From the NCBI GenBank assembly GCA_037349315.1, contig JBAIAC010000027.1, positions 16,787,501 through 16,851,500 on the forward strand: a stretch of 64,000 nucleotides of DNA, written 5' to 3'. The stretch is from Chelydra serpentina. Lineage: Eukaryota; Chordata; Testudines; Chelydridae. The notes under the pieces were generated by a model. The model was not told the DNA's origin and did not search any database. It saw nothing but the letters and a program-made list of their open reading frames with translations. Position numbers and translations under genes: made by a program. This document shows, piece by piece, positions 19,560 through 30,970 of this stretch (positions within the stretch are counted from its first letter, which is position 1; every line of letters starts with the position of its first letter).

Positions 19560-20606
19560 TGTGGTTGTGATGCTGGCAGACCGAGGCCCTAGGCTCACTC
19601 AATGAGTAGCTGGAAATCGGTCTTGCTTACCTGTGTCTTAGCATTATCAAAATAGATATTAGCCCATACGTCGATAAGAATGTGTTTAGTGTTTCATAAA
19701 ATGCTTGTGGGAGGCTGCATGTATTCTCACTCAACTGTACCCAGTGTTATAAAGCGAGAGCAAGCATTTGCGTTGTAAACCTCTGTGACTATGTAACTCG
19801 TGAAACCGGGGAAAAGCCTTGTGGAATGCAAATGATGGTCTCTAACAGGATTTAACATCTTTATTAAATGCAAATGAGCCACTGTGCGAGATCAAGGATC
19901 AAAGCCTTTAAATGCATTCCTGCCCTGACCCCATGAAGGAGGGACCTGTGTGGAAACTTGCTGTCAGCTTGATTTCTGAGGGAAGAAGATATAAAAATGC
20001 CTCACAAGGAAAAATGATCATTTCGTTGCTGTTAGAACTCTGAGCCAGAAACTCTAAACTAAAGCGAGACATCCCCCAGGGATGTCCCTGGGTTTGCCCT
20101 CAAGACATTTTGAATTGACAGATCTCGACAACTCTGTTGCTCTTAGGATTTAGATTGAAGCTCATTTGTATTATATGCTTGCTTGCTTTAACCTGTAAAT
20201 AGCTCTGTCTGCTTTTTCTTAGTTAATAAACCTTTAATTAGTTTATTGCAGAATTGGCTACAGGTATTGCCTTTGTGAGATCTAAGATACAAATTGATCT
20301 GGGGTAAGTGACTGGTCTTTTGGGACTGGGAACAACCTGAATATTTTGTGGTGGTGATTATTATTTTTTGGTGGAAGTGGCCATTTATTGTTAAGTCCTG
20401 CTTGCCTGGGTATCAAGATAGACTGGAGCCTGAGGGGACTGACTCCATGGTAAGACTGTTACAGTGCTTCAGGAGTTCACATTTGTTACTGGGTTGGTGA
20501 AGTCTAATTATAGACCACACCACCAGTTTGGGGTGTCTGCCCTGTTTTTTAACCATCTGCCTTGAGGCAGGCATTAACTCCAGGTAGCATGACTCCAGCC
20601 ACTCCA
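19560..20606 (+). mobile_element. solo LTR (1,047 bp) of an endogenous retrovirus-like element
   Basis: It starts TGTGGTTGTGATGC and ends GCCACTCCA, with the usual TG...CA ends. A perfect 5-bp duplication GATAT (19555-19559 and 20607-20611) flanks it. The host SINE reads on across the insertion. An AATAAA at 20225-20230 would be the R-region polyadenylation signal. There are no internal genes, so only the LTR remains after recombination. It lies in the sense direction of COL26A1. Confidence 0.85.
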
Positions 20607-20660
20607 GATATCAGGACAGTGGTGATAAGGGACAGGTACGTACAGTATCTATATGCTAGA
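20607..20660 (+). repeat. MIR-like SINE, 3' part
   Basis: The fragment continues the SINE interrupted at 19559. It opens with the duplicated GATAT and then ggacagtggtgataagg, the usual downstream MIR-type sequence. Confidence 0.6.
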
Positions 20661-23195
20661 GATGGACCTAAGCAACCCCCCAGATCTGAGCATCCCTGAA
20701 CTTTGGACAAATTGGCCCCCAGTTCTGAACTTTCCTTGAAACGGCTGAATCGTAACCCTGGATCTAGACACCTCTCCACTTGTGGGGGAAAGTTCAGCTC
20801 TGTCTTGGAAAATTTTTAAGAGGGGATCGAGCTCCTCTCTATCCAGCTTGGAACCATTCTTGCCAGCGAAACACCTTGAACTCTTTTCAGTCAGGTGACC
20901 GCATTAACAGCCGTTCAGTCACAGCCGCCTAAGGGAACTAGTGTAATGAAGGAGGGTAGGATGAAAGGGTATGTCTGTGAATAAGAGGGGAATAGCCTGA
21001 TCCTACATAGCCACACACTGTGTGTGAAGAGAAATCCTAGGTGCCTGGCAACCTTCAGATTCGAGATTTCTTGGCATGCGCAGGAGCAGCTTCTGCCGCC
21101 AGTCTCGGGGATATATAAATGACTCCTTCCAACTGTAGGCTTCGCAGTGCAATGTATGGATTGCTGTTCTGGCAAGGCAAGTAGGACACTGTGCTATTTA
21201 CAAAGAGAATAGGGCATGGTTTACTTTCGTTGAGTCAATCAGCATCTTTTTTCCCCACTAAAAGTCAGCGACCTTTGGATTTTTATTGAAATTCCTTTCC
21301 AGTATTGCAGGGAAATTGCTAGCGCCAGTGAAAAATGTTACAAGGAAACTCAGGAAAATCTCTCTACTTTTCAAAACACTCCTACTGTTTTCTGCGCCCT
21401 AAATGTTGATCTATGCTAAGTATAACATACAATCTGTTATCCTTATGAAAACAAGAAGATAATTCAGTGCAGTTGTTTACACAGCTAAAAGCTATAGGAC
21501 AAACTACAAGCAACAGAAATGCCAACTTTGTAGCAGAGTCTCAGTAGGGTGCAATCAACTTTTGTCCAAATTCAAGAGACAGGTGTTGGTAAAAACCATC
21601 CTTCTAGAACTGATACAATTCCAAGATCGTTTGCTGCTTTCCTCTGACTCAGCCCAGCTCAGTCTAGCTGATAGATCACTAGTGCCCGACTTCTTGTACT
21701 GTATGTGCTGCTTGTGGGTGGCACAGACGTCCTGAGATCTCCTTTCAGTTGGCTCTGCACCAAGATAAATGGCCTAGCTTCTAGAGCTGTTTGAAAGTGC
21801 GGTGCATTGGACTAGTGTGAACTTGTCACGCTGTTTAAGGGTATTCTCCAGTTGTCACTGGAGCTTGTGTCTACATTATCCAGTTTGCTGAGGACATGAG
21901 ACTGAAGGTCCTGTGTACTGCATACTGCAGTTCGTTCGTTCTTTCTTTCAACGGGACATGGTACTATTTCAGTTTTCAATTATGAAATTGAACCATTGTC
22001 CCCCAGCGAAAAGGGGGACTAAGTAAGAATGTAACTGCTTTTATTTCCAAGCTGTAGCTTTTTGATTAAAACCTGAGGCTGGATTAAGCTCCAAGGTTTA
22101 GTATTGTTTCATAGACTAAACCAATCTACATTTGCTGCTGTGGACTGGACTTCTTGTTTGCTTTAGCCATACAGCCTTTAGTTGTGCTTAAAATGGAAAA
22201 AGTTAAGTATTTGCAAATGTTTATTCTAGGGCAATGGGTTTAGAAAACTGTATATTTGCAAACCTCCGTGCTCTTTTCTGTATTGTTCATTTGTCTCTCT
22301 CCTATCTGTCTTCACTCCCTTCCCCCCCAGTGAAATAGCTTTTCGGTTACTCCAAGCCAATACAATTAAACTAGCCGTTAATTTGCTGTTGAGAGCTGGG
22401 TATATGGCCTCTTTTGGAGGTTAGAATGTTTTAGACAGCTGCACTTGTGTTACCTCTGATTTCCCCTCCCTCTGTTGTCCCTTCTGTTCTCTCTTATTGC
22501 AGGATTGCCGGCTGTGCAGAAATTTTAGGAAGAAATCTGACCCTAGAGACTCTTGCCTGCGTTTGTTTTCATCCAAATGGGGGTTCTAAAGAGATGGCTT
22601 TCCCAACCTGCTCTATGCCAAGGTCAAAAGCTTACCCCCTTCCTGGTGTCTGGCTTTATTAATACAGAAATTGACAATAATGAAGTGCAACTCAAGCCTT
22701 CTGTCCAGGGTTGGCTGCTCTTTGAGTTCCTCCCTCAGGACTGCTCAGCCCACACCCTAGATAGTCAGTCAGCTTCTCTGTCATCTCCCTTATGTCCAGG
22801 TGGGGTAATGAGTCATCTGCCTCACTGAGACAGCAGAATCCATTTAACCCTTTCTGGGCATCTGCTAACAGGGTGTGTTAGGCAAAAGACTCCAGCCTGT
22901 TAACACTGTCATAGTAGAAGTTGCTGAGAATCTCCTAACAGGTCTCTGCCCAAGCAGGCTTGAACAGAGTTGAGTTTGCTTGACATCCTGGAATGTCTGA
23001 GCTAACACGTTTGTAGCCCTCCCTCATCTTTCCAGTCTACACCATAAATCTCCTAAGTATCAAAGGGGTAGCCGTGTTAGTCTGTATCCACAAAAACAAC
23101 AAGGAGTCCGGTGGCACCTTAAAGACTAACCCACTTCTTCAGATGCATGGAGTGAAAATTACAGATACAGGCACACTTATAGGAGAGTAGGAAAA

Positions 23196-23405
23196 CACTT
23201 CAATCTCCCTGGACATTCAATAACAGATTTAAAAGTAGCCATCCTTCAACAAAAAAACATCAAAAACAGACTTCAAAGAGAAACTGCAGAGCTACAATTC
23301 ATTTGCAAACTTGACACCATAAATTTTGGCTTGAAAAGGGACTGGGAGTGGCCCACATCCATTCTGACGGAATTGGCCTTGTCAACATTGGTTCTTCACT
23401 TGTAA
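23196..23405 (+). pseudogene. Penelope GIY-YIG endonuclease C-terminal fragment
   Basis: The frame reads HFNLPGHSITDLKVAILQ, then RETAELQFICKLDTINFGLK, then RDWEW, and stops at TAA (23403-23405). The order H-F, H-S, D-L-K-V, a charged helix, and then L-D-T..G-L is what I recall for the end of Penelope reverse transcriptase/GIY-YIG proteins. The catalytic GIY and YIG segments and the whole reverse transcriptase are missing, so it is a relic. It sits directly between the two LTR arms. Confidence 0.8.
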
Positions 23406-23471
23406 GGTAACTCCCTTCTCTTCATGTGCCAATATATGGATGCCTGTATCTGTAATTTTCACTCCATGCAT

Positions 23472-23511
23472 CTGAAGAAGTGGGTATTTTTACCCACGAA
23501 AGCTTATGCCG
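23472..23511 (+). ncRNA. candidate hammerhead ribozyme core in Penelope LTR
   Basis: CTGAAGA fits CUGANGA exactly. It is followed by stem II (GTGGGTA/TACCCAC), GAAA, and a short GC-TTAT-GC stem III. The base expected to be U after stem III is C here, so activity is doubtful. This is the best-preserved core in the window. Confidence 0.55.
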
Positions 23512-25087
23512 AAATAAATCTCTTGGTCTTTAAGGTGCTACCGGACTCCTTGTTGTTTTTGTAAATCTCCTAGGGCGTCTATATGTTGTTTCTCAATCCT
23601 AGCTGACAACATTACTCTACTGTACAGGCCCAAGCTTGAGTTTTCTAAACCAGTGGCTCACAAACTATGGTTTGCAGTTCCCCAACGGTCCATGGAAGCC
23701 TTCCTGGTGGTCTGCAGAATGGAACATTTTTCAAGAATTAAATTGCAGTGGGTGGAGAGAGTATTTCTCGTGAAGTGGCCTGCAGAATGGAAAAGCTGGA
23801 GAGCCACTTCTCTAAACTATTCAGTGGAGTGTAAATTCTGTAAGGCATTTGCTAAACATATCAACGATGGACACATTTAAGATCTAGCAGCTCCAACCTT
23901 AAAGGAGCTGTAATTTGGGTCATTACATTTACTTGGCTTGAGTCTCCTCCTTGCATAAGCAATAACAGGTTCTCTGTCATCCTGGACCTGTGCCCGTAAT
24001 ATTCCTAAACCTTTCTTACTAGCATCTGTCTATAATGTAAAGGGTCATTTATAGTCTGTGTAAGCAAAGATGGGGTCTTTTATCACTTTGTCTGAGGCAC
24101 TGCAAGGCCTGCTCACACTCTGGGGACTGTTCCTACTGAGATTATGGCTTTGAAAGGAGAAATCTCTTGTGCGTGCCGTGTCCCCTTTAGGTCTTAACGT
24201 CACTGCACTGTTACAGCATATGGCCCCTAAATTCTGATGTTATAATTCTGCTAGGCCCGACAGTGATCTAGATGGGTTCTTGTTGTTTTATCGTGACCCT
24301 CTTCTTCTAGTCCACAGTAGAATACCCAGGGATAAATGTTTTCTTGTTTTAACTGATATGCTTGAGCCCACATAGATCAACTCGCTTAATGGGAAAATAA
24401 TTCTTAATAGAAAAGCTTTTCCAGGCACCCATCCATTTTACAGTAAGTTAATGCAAGTGATCCTATTCCAATTGCCATGAAAGCACAGGCCTTTAGCACT
24501 GGAGTTCAAAGACTAAGCCGATCAGCTGTAAGCAGTGTCCGGCTACTCTCCCTTTATGTGGTCCGGTCACTAAAGGGGGACAAACACTCTTGCCCAGGTT
24601 TTCATGAGCACCAGTGACAATTCAAAGCCAAATTCCCATTGACCTGGATAAGTGCCAAGCTGCCATTCACGCCTGAAAATCTCCCCCGAAAAGCACGTGT
24701 GTGCACGCGCACACACACTCATACAGTATTCTCTCTCGTGTGCGTGCATATGTGGGGAAACACTCTAATTGCAGCCATTTTAATTTTGACTAATCCACAA
24801 GAAGTGCCCTGAATACAGACTAGGGCTCCCCACTGTATTCTTAAACACATGGCCCATAGAAAACAGCTTTACTTCACAATACGCATCTAGTAGTTTTTGA
24901 CGGTGGCAATCCACCCATTGCCATCTAGCTGTGCTAAATAGTTTTAATTCCTAAAGGAAGGGGACGGTCTTCATTGGAGGCTCCCAAAGACACAGCGTTT
25001 GGATCTGGCTGTAAACTAGCCAAAGGCAGAAAGCAATATTGGTTGGTCTTTAATCTCTTTTTAAATGACAGTCCAAATGGCTGCTGT

Positions 25088-25225
25088 CAGGGCCGGCTTT
25101 AAGCCGATTCCCCCGCTCCGGTGGGAGGTTTTTGGTTTTTTTTGCTCCGACAAGTCTGGCGGGAGGGTGCGGGGCCCCACCGTCGTTCTTCGCGTGGGGC
25201 CCTGCACCCGCTAAAGCCTGCCCTG
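25088..25225. mobile_element. hAT-type MITE (138 bp), CAGGGCCGGCTTTA ends
   Basis: The ends CAGGGCCGGCTTTA and TAAAGCCTGCCCTG are inverted repeats. The perfect 8-bp duplication GCTGCTGT flanks it (25080-25087 and 25226-25233). The outer bases resemble the 16479 element, suggesting related families. Confidence 0.85.
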
Positions 25226-27211
25226 GCTGCTGTTGCTTTTTGCAGCAAGGCGGCCTAGCAGCTCCTTCTCTCTAGCATGTTGTGCATCCATTTCCAGAGC
25301 CTGCGTTTTTGTCCACCCACGTTGTGCCCTCTGGAATATCAAGATCCCATGCTGTCATCTGATGTATTGGATTTCAGTCTCCGTGAAGTCATGAGCTTGT
25401 CTGGTGTGCTACAGAGAAACCCTTTGTGTTTCTTCTTCACTTGCCTGGACAAAGGGAGTTGGATTTGTTTCTCCCAGAGTGAAACAGGAGTAAGTCCACT
25501 GAAGTCAGAGTTACAGTAGCCGTGTGGGGAGAATCAGACTCGCTGTATTTTCAGTTAAACACCTCCGCAGCATAACAGAAGCATTTTTCTCATGCAATCT
25601 GTTCTCCTGTGCCCACTGCAATCGATAGAAGAAAGTTCAAAGGGTGCAGACCGGGGGGCATACGTCTGCAGTTTATAACTATAGGGATATTGACTATAAT
25701 GGGGAGTAGTCAATTCAATGAGCCTTTATTGAAAGGGCAAACTAGAAAAGTGTTGTCAAAGTGTAAAGAGAAACCCTGAACTATGCGAGGTATGTGATAA
25801 GTAAGATCTGCCCAGGATAAGGCTACATAGCGTGTTTTGGTTTGTTCCCTTGTGTCCATTTGTCAGCAGTGTTGATCTGTTGCAGATTGCTGCTTAGTGC
25901 AATGTCTCCTTTCTCCCAGGGCTAGGAACAATTTTTCCTTGTTGCATATTAATGAGAAGCCTTTTATGGTGCCTAATGATTTGGGGAAATATATACCCTC
26001 CGCCCCCCCCCCCCCCCATTCTCCCTTCACTCCCTCCTTATATTTTGCACACTTGGCACTTGCTTTGCATGACATGTGTGTGGTCATATGGTGGTTTGGA
26101 CAGCTGTGTGTGGGGATTGTACGATTAACTGCAAGTGCTGTGCTAAAAATGTACATTGGGGAAGCACTATACAGCCATTCCTTTCTGGCACTCAAATGGG
26201 AACTCTTGGTGCTTTGCTGTACATGTGATGATAATGCCCCACAACAGAGAGCTCCATCCTGCAGTCCTTAAGCAAATCCTCCCATTAAGGCCGAGAGCTG
26301 AAATGGAGCTAACCACAGTCTAATATGTATTTTCTAGTCCAATCTGAAACCACCTCCTTTCTCTAGGCCTCTCCCCTCCCCATCTTTGTGACATTCTCCC
26401 TCTCTCTTTCTCCTTAATCTTAATTCATGGAAGCTGTTTACAGCCCATTAAAGGATCAAATATCTTCAGAGGATGATTTGAGCTTTCATTAACATTTTTC
26501 CATCTTGCAGCTCAATTCCCTATATAGGAAACCCTGACTTAAAGCATGATTCAGAGGGTAGCAATGACATTTGGACATTACGGCGTTTGGATCCAGAGCC
26601 CAGATACTAGTATTATGTATTTGTACAAAGCAGGATGTCTATTATCCCCAGACATTCACTGGAATTCATTTGGAACATCATCTTTGCAAGCTCCATGCTT
26701 GGTATTTTTAAACATTACAGCCCGATGTGGTCAAAGCTGAGTTGCTCCTATAAATGAGATATGGCATATGCATAAATGACACAGCACTGATAATCTTGCT
26801 TGTTTTATTACCATGAAAAATCTTCATCCTGTGATGTGGGATTGTTCTGCATATGGCAATGCAAACAAGTATTATCTCCATTTAAATCTTTAACATCGTT
26901 TCCTACTTAGCTTGTCGTGATTCCTCTTCCCAAGGTTGCCTGGCAAAATTCCCCCAAAGTGACAGCTGGAGCGGTGAAACCACTCTAGGCCTTTCCCACA
27001 GTGGAGTCCTGCAGCGTCAACTGTTTTCCAGTATCTAGAGAGAGGGCCCGATGGCACAAGGTCATGTTACTACCCATTTGAGTCAAGCCATAAAAATAGG
27101 CCTGAAAAATACTGCAGAATACTAGTAAACTTCTGAGAGAAATGGCTTTCCAATGCCCCTGCATCACTTACAAGCCTGGGAAATACTTGGGATGTGACTG
27201 TAACATGTTGG

Positions 27212-28368
27212 TGTAATGGGTTGGACCCCTTAAGGTGCCACCTGATGTGTTGGGATATCACTGAGCCCACGTGTTCTGCCAGCCAGGGCACCCTTTTTAC
27301 CTGTCTTGCTGAGCCAGGCTATTAAGCCTCCTCCAGCACAAACAGGCAGGGACACACCCAACTGCAGAACGACACAGATACTGAGATCAGCTCTGGGAAG
27401 CCCCAGCTTAAGAGGTTTGCCCCAGAACTCAGGTGTCCACCTCCCTTGGAGTGCAGACCCAAAGGTGTATTATGAAATCTGCCTCCTCCCTCAACGTGGA
27501 GGAAGGTATGCACGGCCTCTTCCCGCCCCCCCCCCCTTTATGAATTGCACGAATGGGGTTATATTATAAACAAGACATAAGTTTATAAACTACAAAAGGT
27601 TAAGTTTTACTGGTTAAAGAGATAGCAAACAGAACAAAGCAGATTACTAAGCAAATAAAACAAAACACACATACTAAGCTTGTTTCACTAAAGAAATTGG
27701 TTACACATAGTAATTTCTCACGCTAAATATTGTCACAGGTAAATTACAGAAAGTCTTGGAAGGCAGCTGCACTGGCCTGCAGCTGGAGATTTCAGGTATT
27801 TCCACTCACAGACTGGATGCCCAGGGTTCAACCGTTCTTGCTTCCAGGTGTTTTTCAGTGTCTCGGGTGGGGAGGCAGAGGAGAACCACGATGATGTCAC
27901 TCCCCTGCTTTCTTGTGTAGGGCGGGAACCCTTTGTCTCCAGTGGAAGAACACTGGCATTCCATGGGGTGGGTCCAGTCCCAGGTGACTCAGACCCATGT
28001 CTCTGCAGGGCTGTGACAGCCATTACTCCTAGGCTGTCTGGAGCGTCCACAGGAAGACTAAGCACTTTCACAGTCCATTGTCTCTGCTGATGGGCCATCA
28101 GCCCTGTCTGGCTTTTCCATTGTTGTACCTGAAGGGCGGGTTGGGGGTGACACCCAAAGTAACACATCTGAAATACAAATACATAGTCAATATTCCTAAC
28201 GTCAGATACAGAAATGCTACAGGCATACACAGGGGATAATCGCATTCAGTAAATCATCACCTTTCCAATGACATCTCACCTGAGCCATCTTTCCTAAAGT
28301 ACATCTCAGCTATGTCATATTCATATCATAAGCATATCTTCATAAAGAATATGGAATGAAATGTCACA
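27212..28368 (-). mobile_element. LTR-like element (about 1.16 kb), minus orientation
   Basis: Read on the - strand it runs from TGTGACATTTC to CCCATTACA, giving TG...CA ends. It has the low-complexity A-rich middle and CpG-poor text typical of turtle solo LTRs. The 5-base flanks (gttgg, atggg) do not match well, so the boundaries or duplication have decayed. The minus open frame of 170 codons (28245-27733) has no domain I recognise and is probably chance. No virus genes are present. Confidence 0.55.
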
Positions 28369-28390
28369 ATGGGCTCCCTTGAGGTGTGGG

Positions 28391-28520
28391 GAGGGTGACC
28401 AGATAGCAAGTGTAAAAAATTGGGACAGGGATGGGGGGAGGGGGGTAATAGGTGCCTATATAAGACAAAGCCCCGAATATCAGGACTGTCTCTATAAAAT
28501 CGGGACAGCTGGTCACCCTA
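28391..28520. mobile_element. hAT-type MITE, TAGGGTGACC family
   Basis: The ends gagggtgaccagatag and gctggtcacccta match the family, with the first base changed. The body has the reverse-oriented gggtaataggtgcctatataag block, so the copy is inverted relative to 18005. No clear 8-bp duplication is visible. It follows the LTR-like element by 22 bases. Confidence 0.75.
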
Positions 28521-29504
28521 AGAGGAGGTGGCATGCTAGTCTGGAGTCAATGGGAGCAACGTCAACAAGGAAAGCTGCGTGGGTTTTGGATCTCCGCTGT
28601 TAATGGGCTCCCATGGCCGCTGGTGAAGCAATGGCAGCTGTTTGAAACCCACTCCCTTCCTTCCCTGTTCCTGCAGCAGCTGCCAGCCCTGTTTGTAGGC
28701 ACTGTGGGGTCAGCTGACTGATTCTCTGCTCTGATCCCGCAGCACTTGACGTAGCTGTTCGAATGCATTCATCCCAGCCCTGTGGAGCTACAGGTGCGAG
28801 TCTCCCCCTCTCTCTGAAGATCATGGAGCCTCCTGGGGAGATGGCAGGAGGATCAACAAAGGAAATAAATTAGAAAGCGGGGTGGGAGGAGGGGGAAGGA
28901 GAACAGAAGCTGAAAAGGACAAAAGAAAGGCAGGCGAGAGAGTGGACAGAGAATGGGAACAGGGAAGACTAAGTTGGGGGAGGGGGTGCACCTACCTGCG
29001 CAGGGGTAGGGCAATTCAAGCAAACGAGGTTGCGGACCCTTCTCGTACCTACAGAATAAAGGATTGGCTACACTGGGTGTCTCAGCTCTGGTGTAGCTGT
29101 ACAGGTACTGATCCTTCAGTAGGGTTTGAAACCGGGGCAAGCCACAATGGAAGAAATCTCGCTTTACATCAGTGGAGCACATCTACTTTAAGTGTTTGCA
29201 TCAGCACAACTCTGTTGGTGTAGTGACAACACTGCAACCCCCCAGGGTAAAACATCCGAAGGCACCATCATTCACGTCCCTCAAAAGCTGATGGCCATGA
29301 ACCAGACAATTTCTGAAAGGCACCTGCTACCTTCAATTCTTAGGCCCAGGATTCTTTTGTGGTGAGTGTAGATTGTGCTTGCAAAAGAGAGGCTGTCTGG
29401 CTGGATCTAAACACCCCTTAATGAGAATTTTTTTTTTCTTTGAGTGGGGAACATTTGAATAACAATTCTATTCACTAAGATTAAAAGCAATTATCCAGAG
29501 GACA

Positions 29505-29720
29505 GGAAGGATGCTCTTGTCAAGCCACTAGACTGGGACTTTGGAGCCCCGGTTTCAATTCCTGGCTATGCCACAGGCTTCTTGTATGACTTAATCTCTT
29601 TGTGCCTCAGTTTCCCATATTTAAAGTGATATCATGCTACCTTTGTCTTGCCTTTTTAGATTGTAAACGCTTTGGGGTCAGCAACAGTGTCTGTACGGCA
29701 CCTTGCAGAAAGTTATTAAT
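29505..29720 (+). repeat. MIR-like SINE with 3' extension
   Basis: The order is: actagactgggactttgg, then ggtttcaattcctggc (B-box-like), ttaatctctttgtgcctcag, and then tagattgtaaacgctttggg. This is the MIR-type layout with its common downstream sequence. The copy is degraded. Confidence 0.65.
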
Positions 29721-30149
29721 AGTAAACCCACCACTATCTGAGAATTTTAAACACCCGAAGTGCAAGGAATTGTTCAAAGTGGAAGGGAGTGGGGGTGGGT
29801 GGGTGGGGGAATAATGCCAGAAATAATGGGATGAAATTAAGGCAAGTAAAAATTTAGGCTGAATCTTTTTGGGAGACTATTGGAAAGACCGTCCTGAGTC
29901 TCATCACTTATGATGTCTGAAAGGAGACCAGATAATGCATGGTAGGAAATTCTGGCCTCTGGAGAACAGACAAGATGTCATATTAGGTTTCTTCTGTCTC
30001 TAATTTCTTTGATTAGCTGACCCAGAAGATCTCCTTGAGCAACATTTCGAGGATTGCAAATATTTGGGTAAACCTAGCTGGTAGCAGACTGACGTACGTT
30101 ACTCAGCTCGCTGCATTACTGGGATTTAAAGTGTCCTTTTTCTTTGCAG

Positions 30150-30272
30150 GCACTGGTGTCACTACACAGTTACACGGACAGTTTCCTGCCAAGTGCAGAA
30201 TGGCTCGGAGACGGTGATCCAGAGGGTTTATCAGAGCTGCCGGTGGCCAGGACCTTGTGCCAACTTAGTGAG
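30150..30272 (+). CDS. COL26A1: COL26A1 exon, first half of EMI domain
   Basis: This internal coding exon of collagen alpha-1(XXVI) encodes 40 full codons of an EMI domain, the small cysteine-rich module near the N-terminus of this secreted matrix protein. It starts HWCHYTVTRTVSCQVQNG and ends CRWPGPCANLV, with Cys at codons 3, 13, 30 and 36. These match the pattern I recall for human COL26A1 closely, and better than for the paralogue EMID1. The acceptor is a T-rich tract ending tctttgcag at 30149, and the donor is AG|gtaaaa. One base completes a codon from the previous exon and two bases (AG) are left over, pairing with the T that opens the exon at 48289 to give Ser. No frame disruption is seen. 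The 123-bp exon is surrounded by ordinary intronic sequence. Confidence 0.93.
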
Positions 30273-30789
30273 GTAAAAGCCCTTAACATCTCGTGTTGTA
30301 TATTCAAACTGTATACCGGGCCCTGCACTTCTGATTCAGTTAATGGGTATCTGGGCTAAGCAAAGCCTGTAGGACTGGGCTGGATTTTGATATTAGTTAA
30401 CCGAGTATAAATTGGAAGTAACTCATTGAAGTCAAAGGAGTTACTCCTGATTTATACTGGTGTAACTGAAATCAGTACCCTACCCTATGTCTGTAGCTTT
30501 GCTCTGTGTGGCATTTACCTGTGCAAGCTTCCTCATACAGTTTTATTGAGGCACCTGGCGTTACTGACCTGAAATACCACTACTCTGGCTCTCCAAGAAC
30601 GTCAAGTGCTCTGACCTGTGGCGGGGCTTTTTGATGTGCACCAGCGCCAATGCGAGGCTAAGATAAGGCCACCAAACTCATTATGTGAGACCTGTGCCAG
30701 GATTCGACTTCATCCTGGTGGGTTCCCAGAGATTATGGGCTAATGAGGGATAATAAAAGTACTTGATGCTTAGCACAAGGTGCTCAGAG

Positions 30790-30970
30790 CTCTTAATTCC
30801 CATTGACTTCAGAGCACCTTACAAATTTGAGCTCTCGTAAGGTACTCTTCATCCACAGGCCTCAGTGCCCTTTACAGAGGGGTGGTGTCCAATATCCCCA
30901 TTTCACAAATCAGAAACCTCAGCACAGAGTTTGTGACTTGCCTAAGGCTTTGTCCTACCTGCTTGACTAT
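30790..30970 (-). repeat. MIR-like SINE fragment, minus orientation
   Basis: On the + strand it reads ccccatttcacaaatcagaa and then tttgtgacttgcctaagg, the reverse complement of the MIR core. It lies within COL26A1 intron 2, about 500 bases after the first EMI exon. Confidence 0.5.

Larger units (their letters stand above)
23056..23561 (+). mobile_element. Penelope-like retroelement with inverted LTR arms and coding relic
   Basis: An 11-bp duplication TAAATCTCCTA (23045-23055 and 23562-23572) flanks the element exactly. The left arm reads gtagccgtgttagtctgt and is internally deleted. The right arm (about 23450-23561) is its reverse complement and retains the hammerhead-like core. Between them lies the C-terminal coding part of a Penelope protein. 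Inverted LTR arms around a 5'-truncated body are a known Penelope arrangement. Because all of this lies within one duplication, it inserted as a unit. Confidence 0.88.
1..30149 (+). other. COL26A1: COL26A1 intron 1 (3' part)
   Basis: Everything upstream of the exon at 30150 is inferred to be intron 1, because that exon begins in phase with a missing upstream exon and I found no signal-peptide exon on the + strand. The stretch 1-4997 contains no convincing gene: open frames there are short, unconserved in composition and without splice context. It holds one copy of a dispersed repeat (2836-2945) and a T-rich tract (about 3600-3680). From 5530 to 7773 only old SINE fragments are visible. From 13393 to 16478 there is a dispersed motif copy and an inverted repeat. 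From 20612 to 23044 and 23573 to 27211 I see nothing apart from the 138-bp hAT element and a C-run near 26006. From 28521 to 30149 there is a purine-rich patch (28862-28990) and a MIR-like SINE. Confidence 0.7.

Noticed and set aside
27733..28245. 170-codon minus open frame
   Set aside because: Lies within an LTR-like element and shows no viral or cellular domain.
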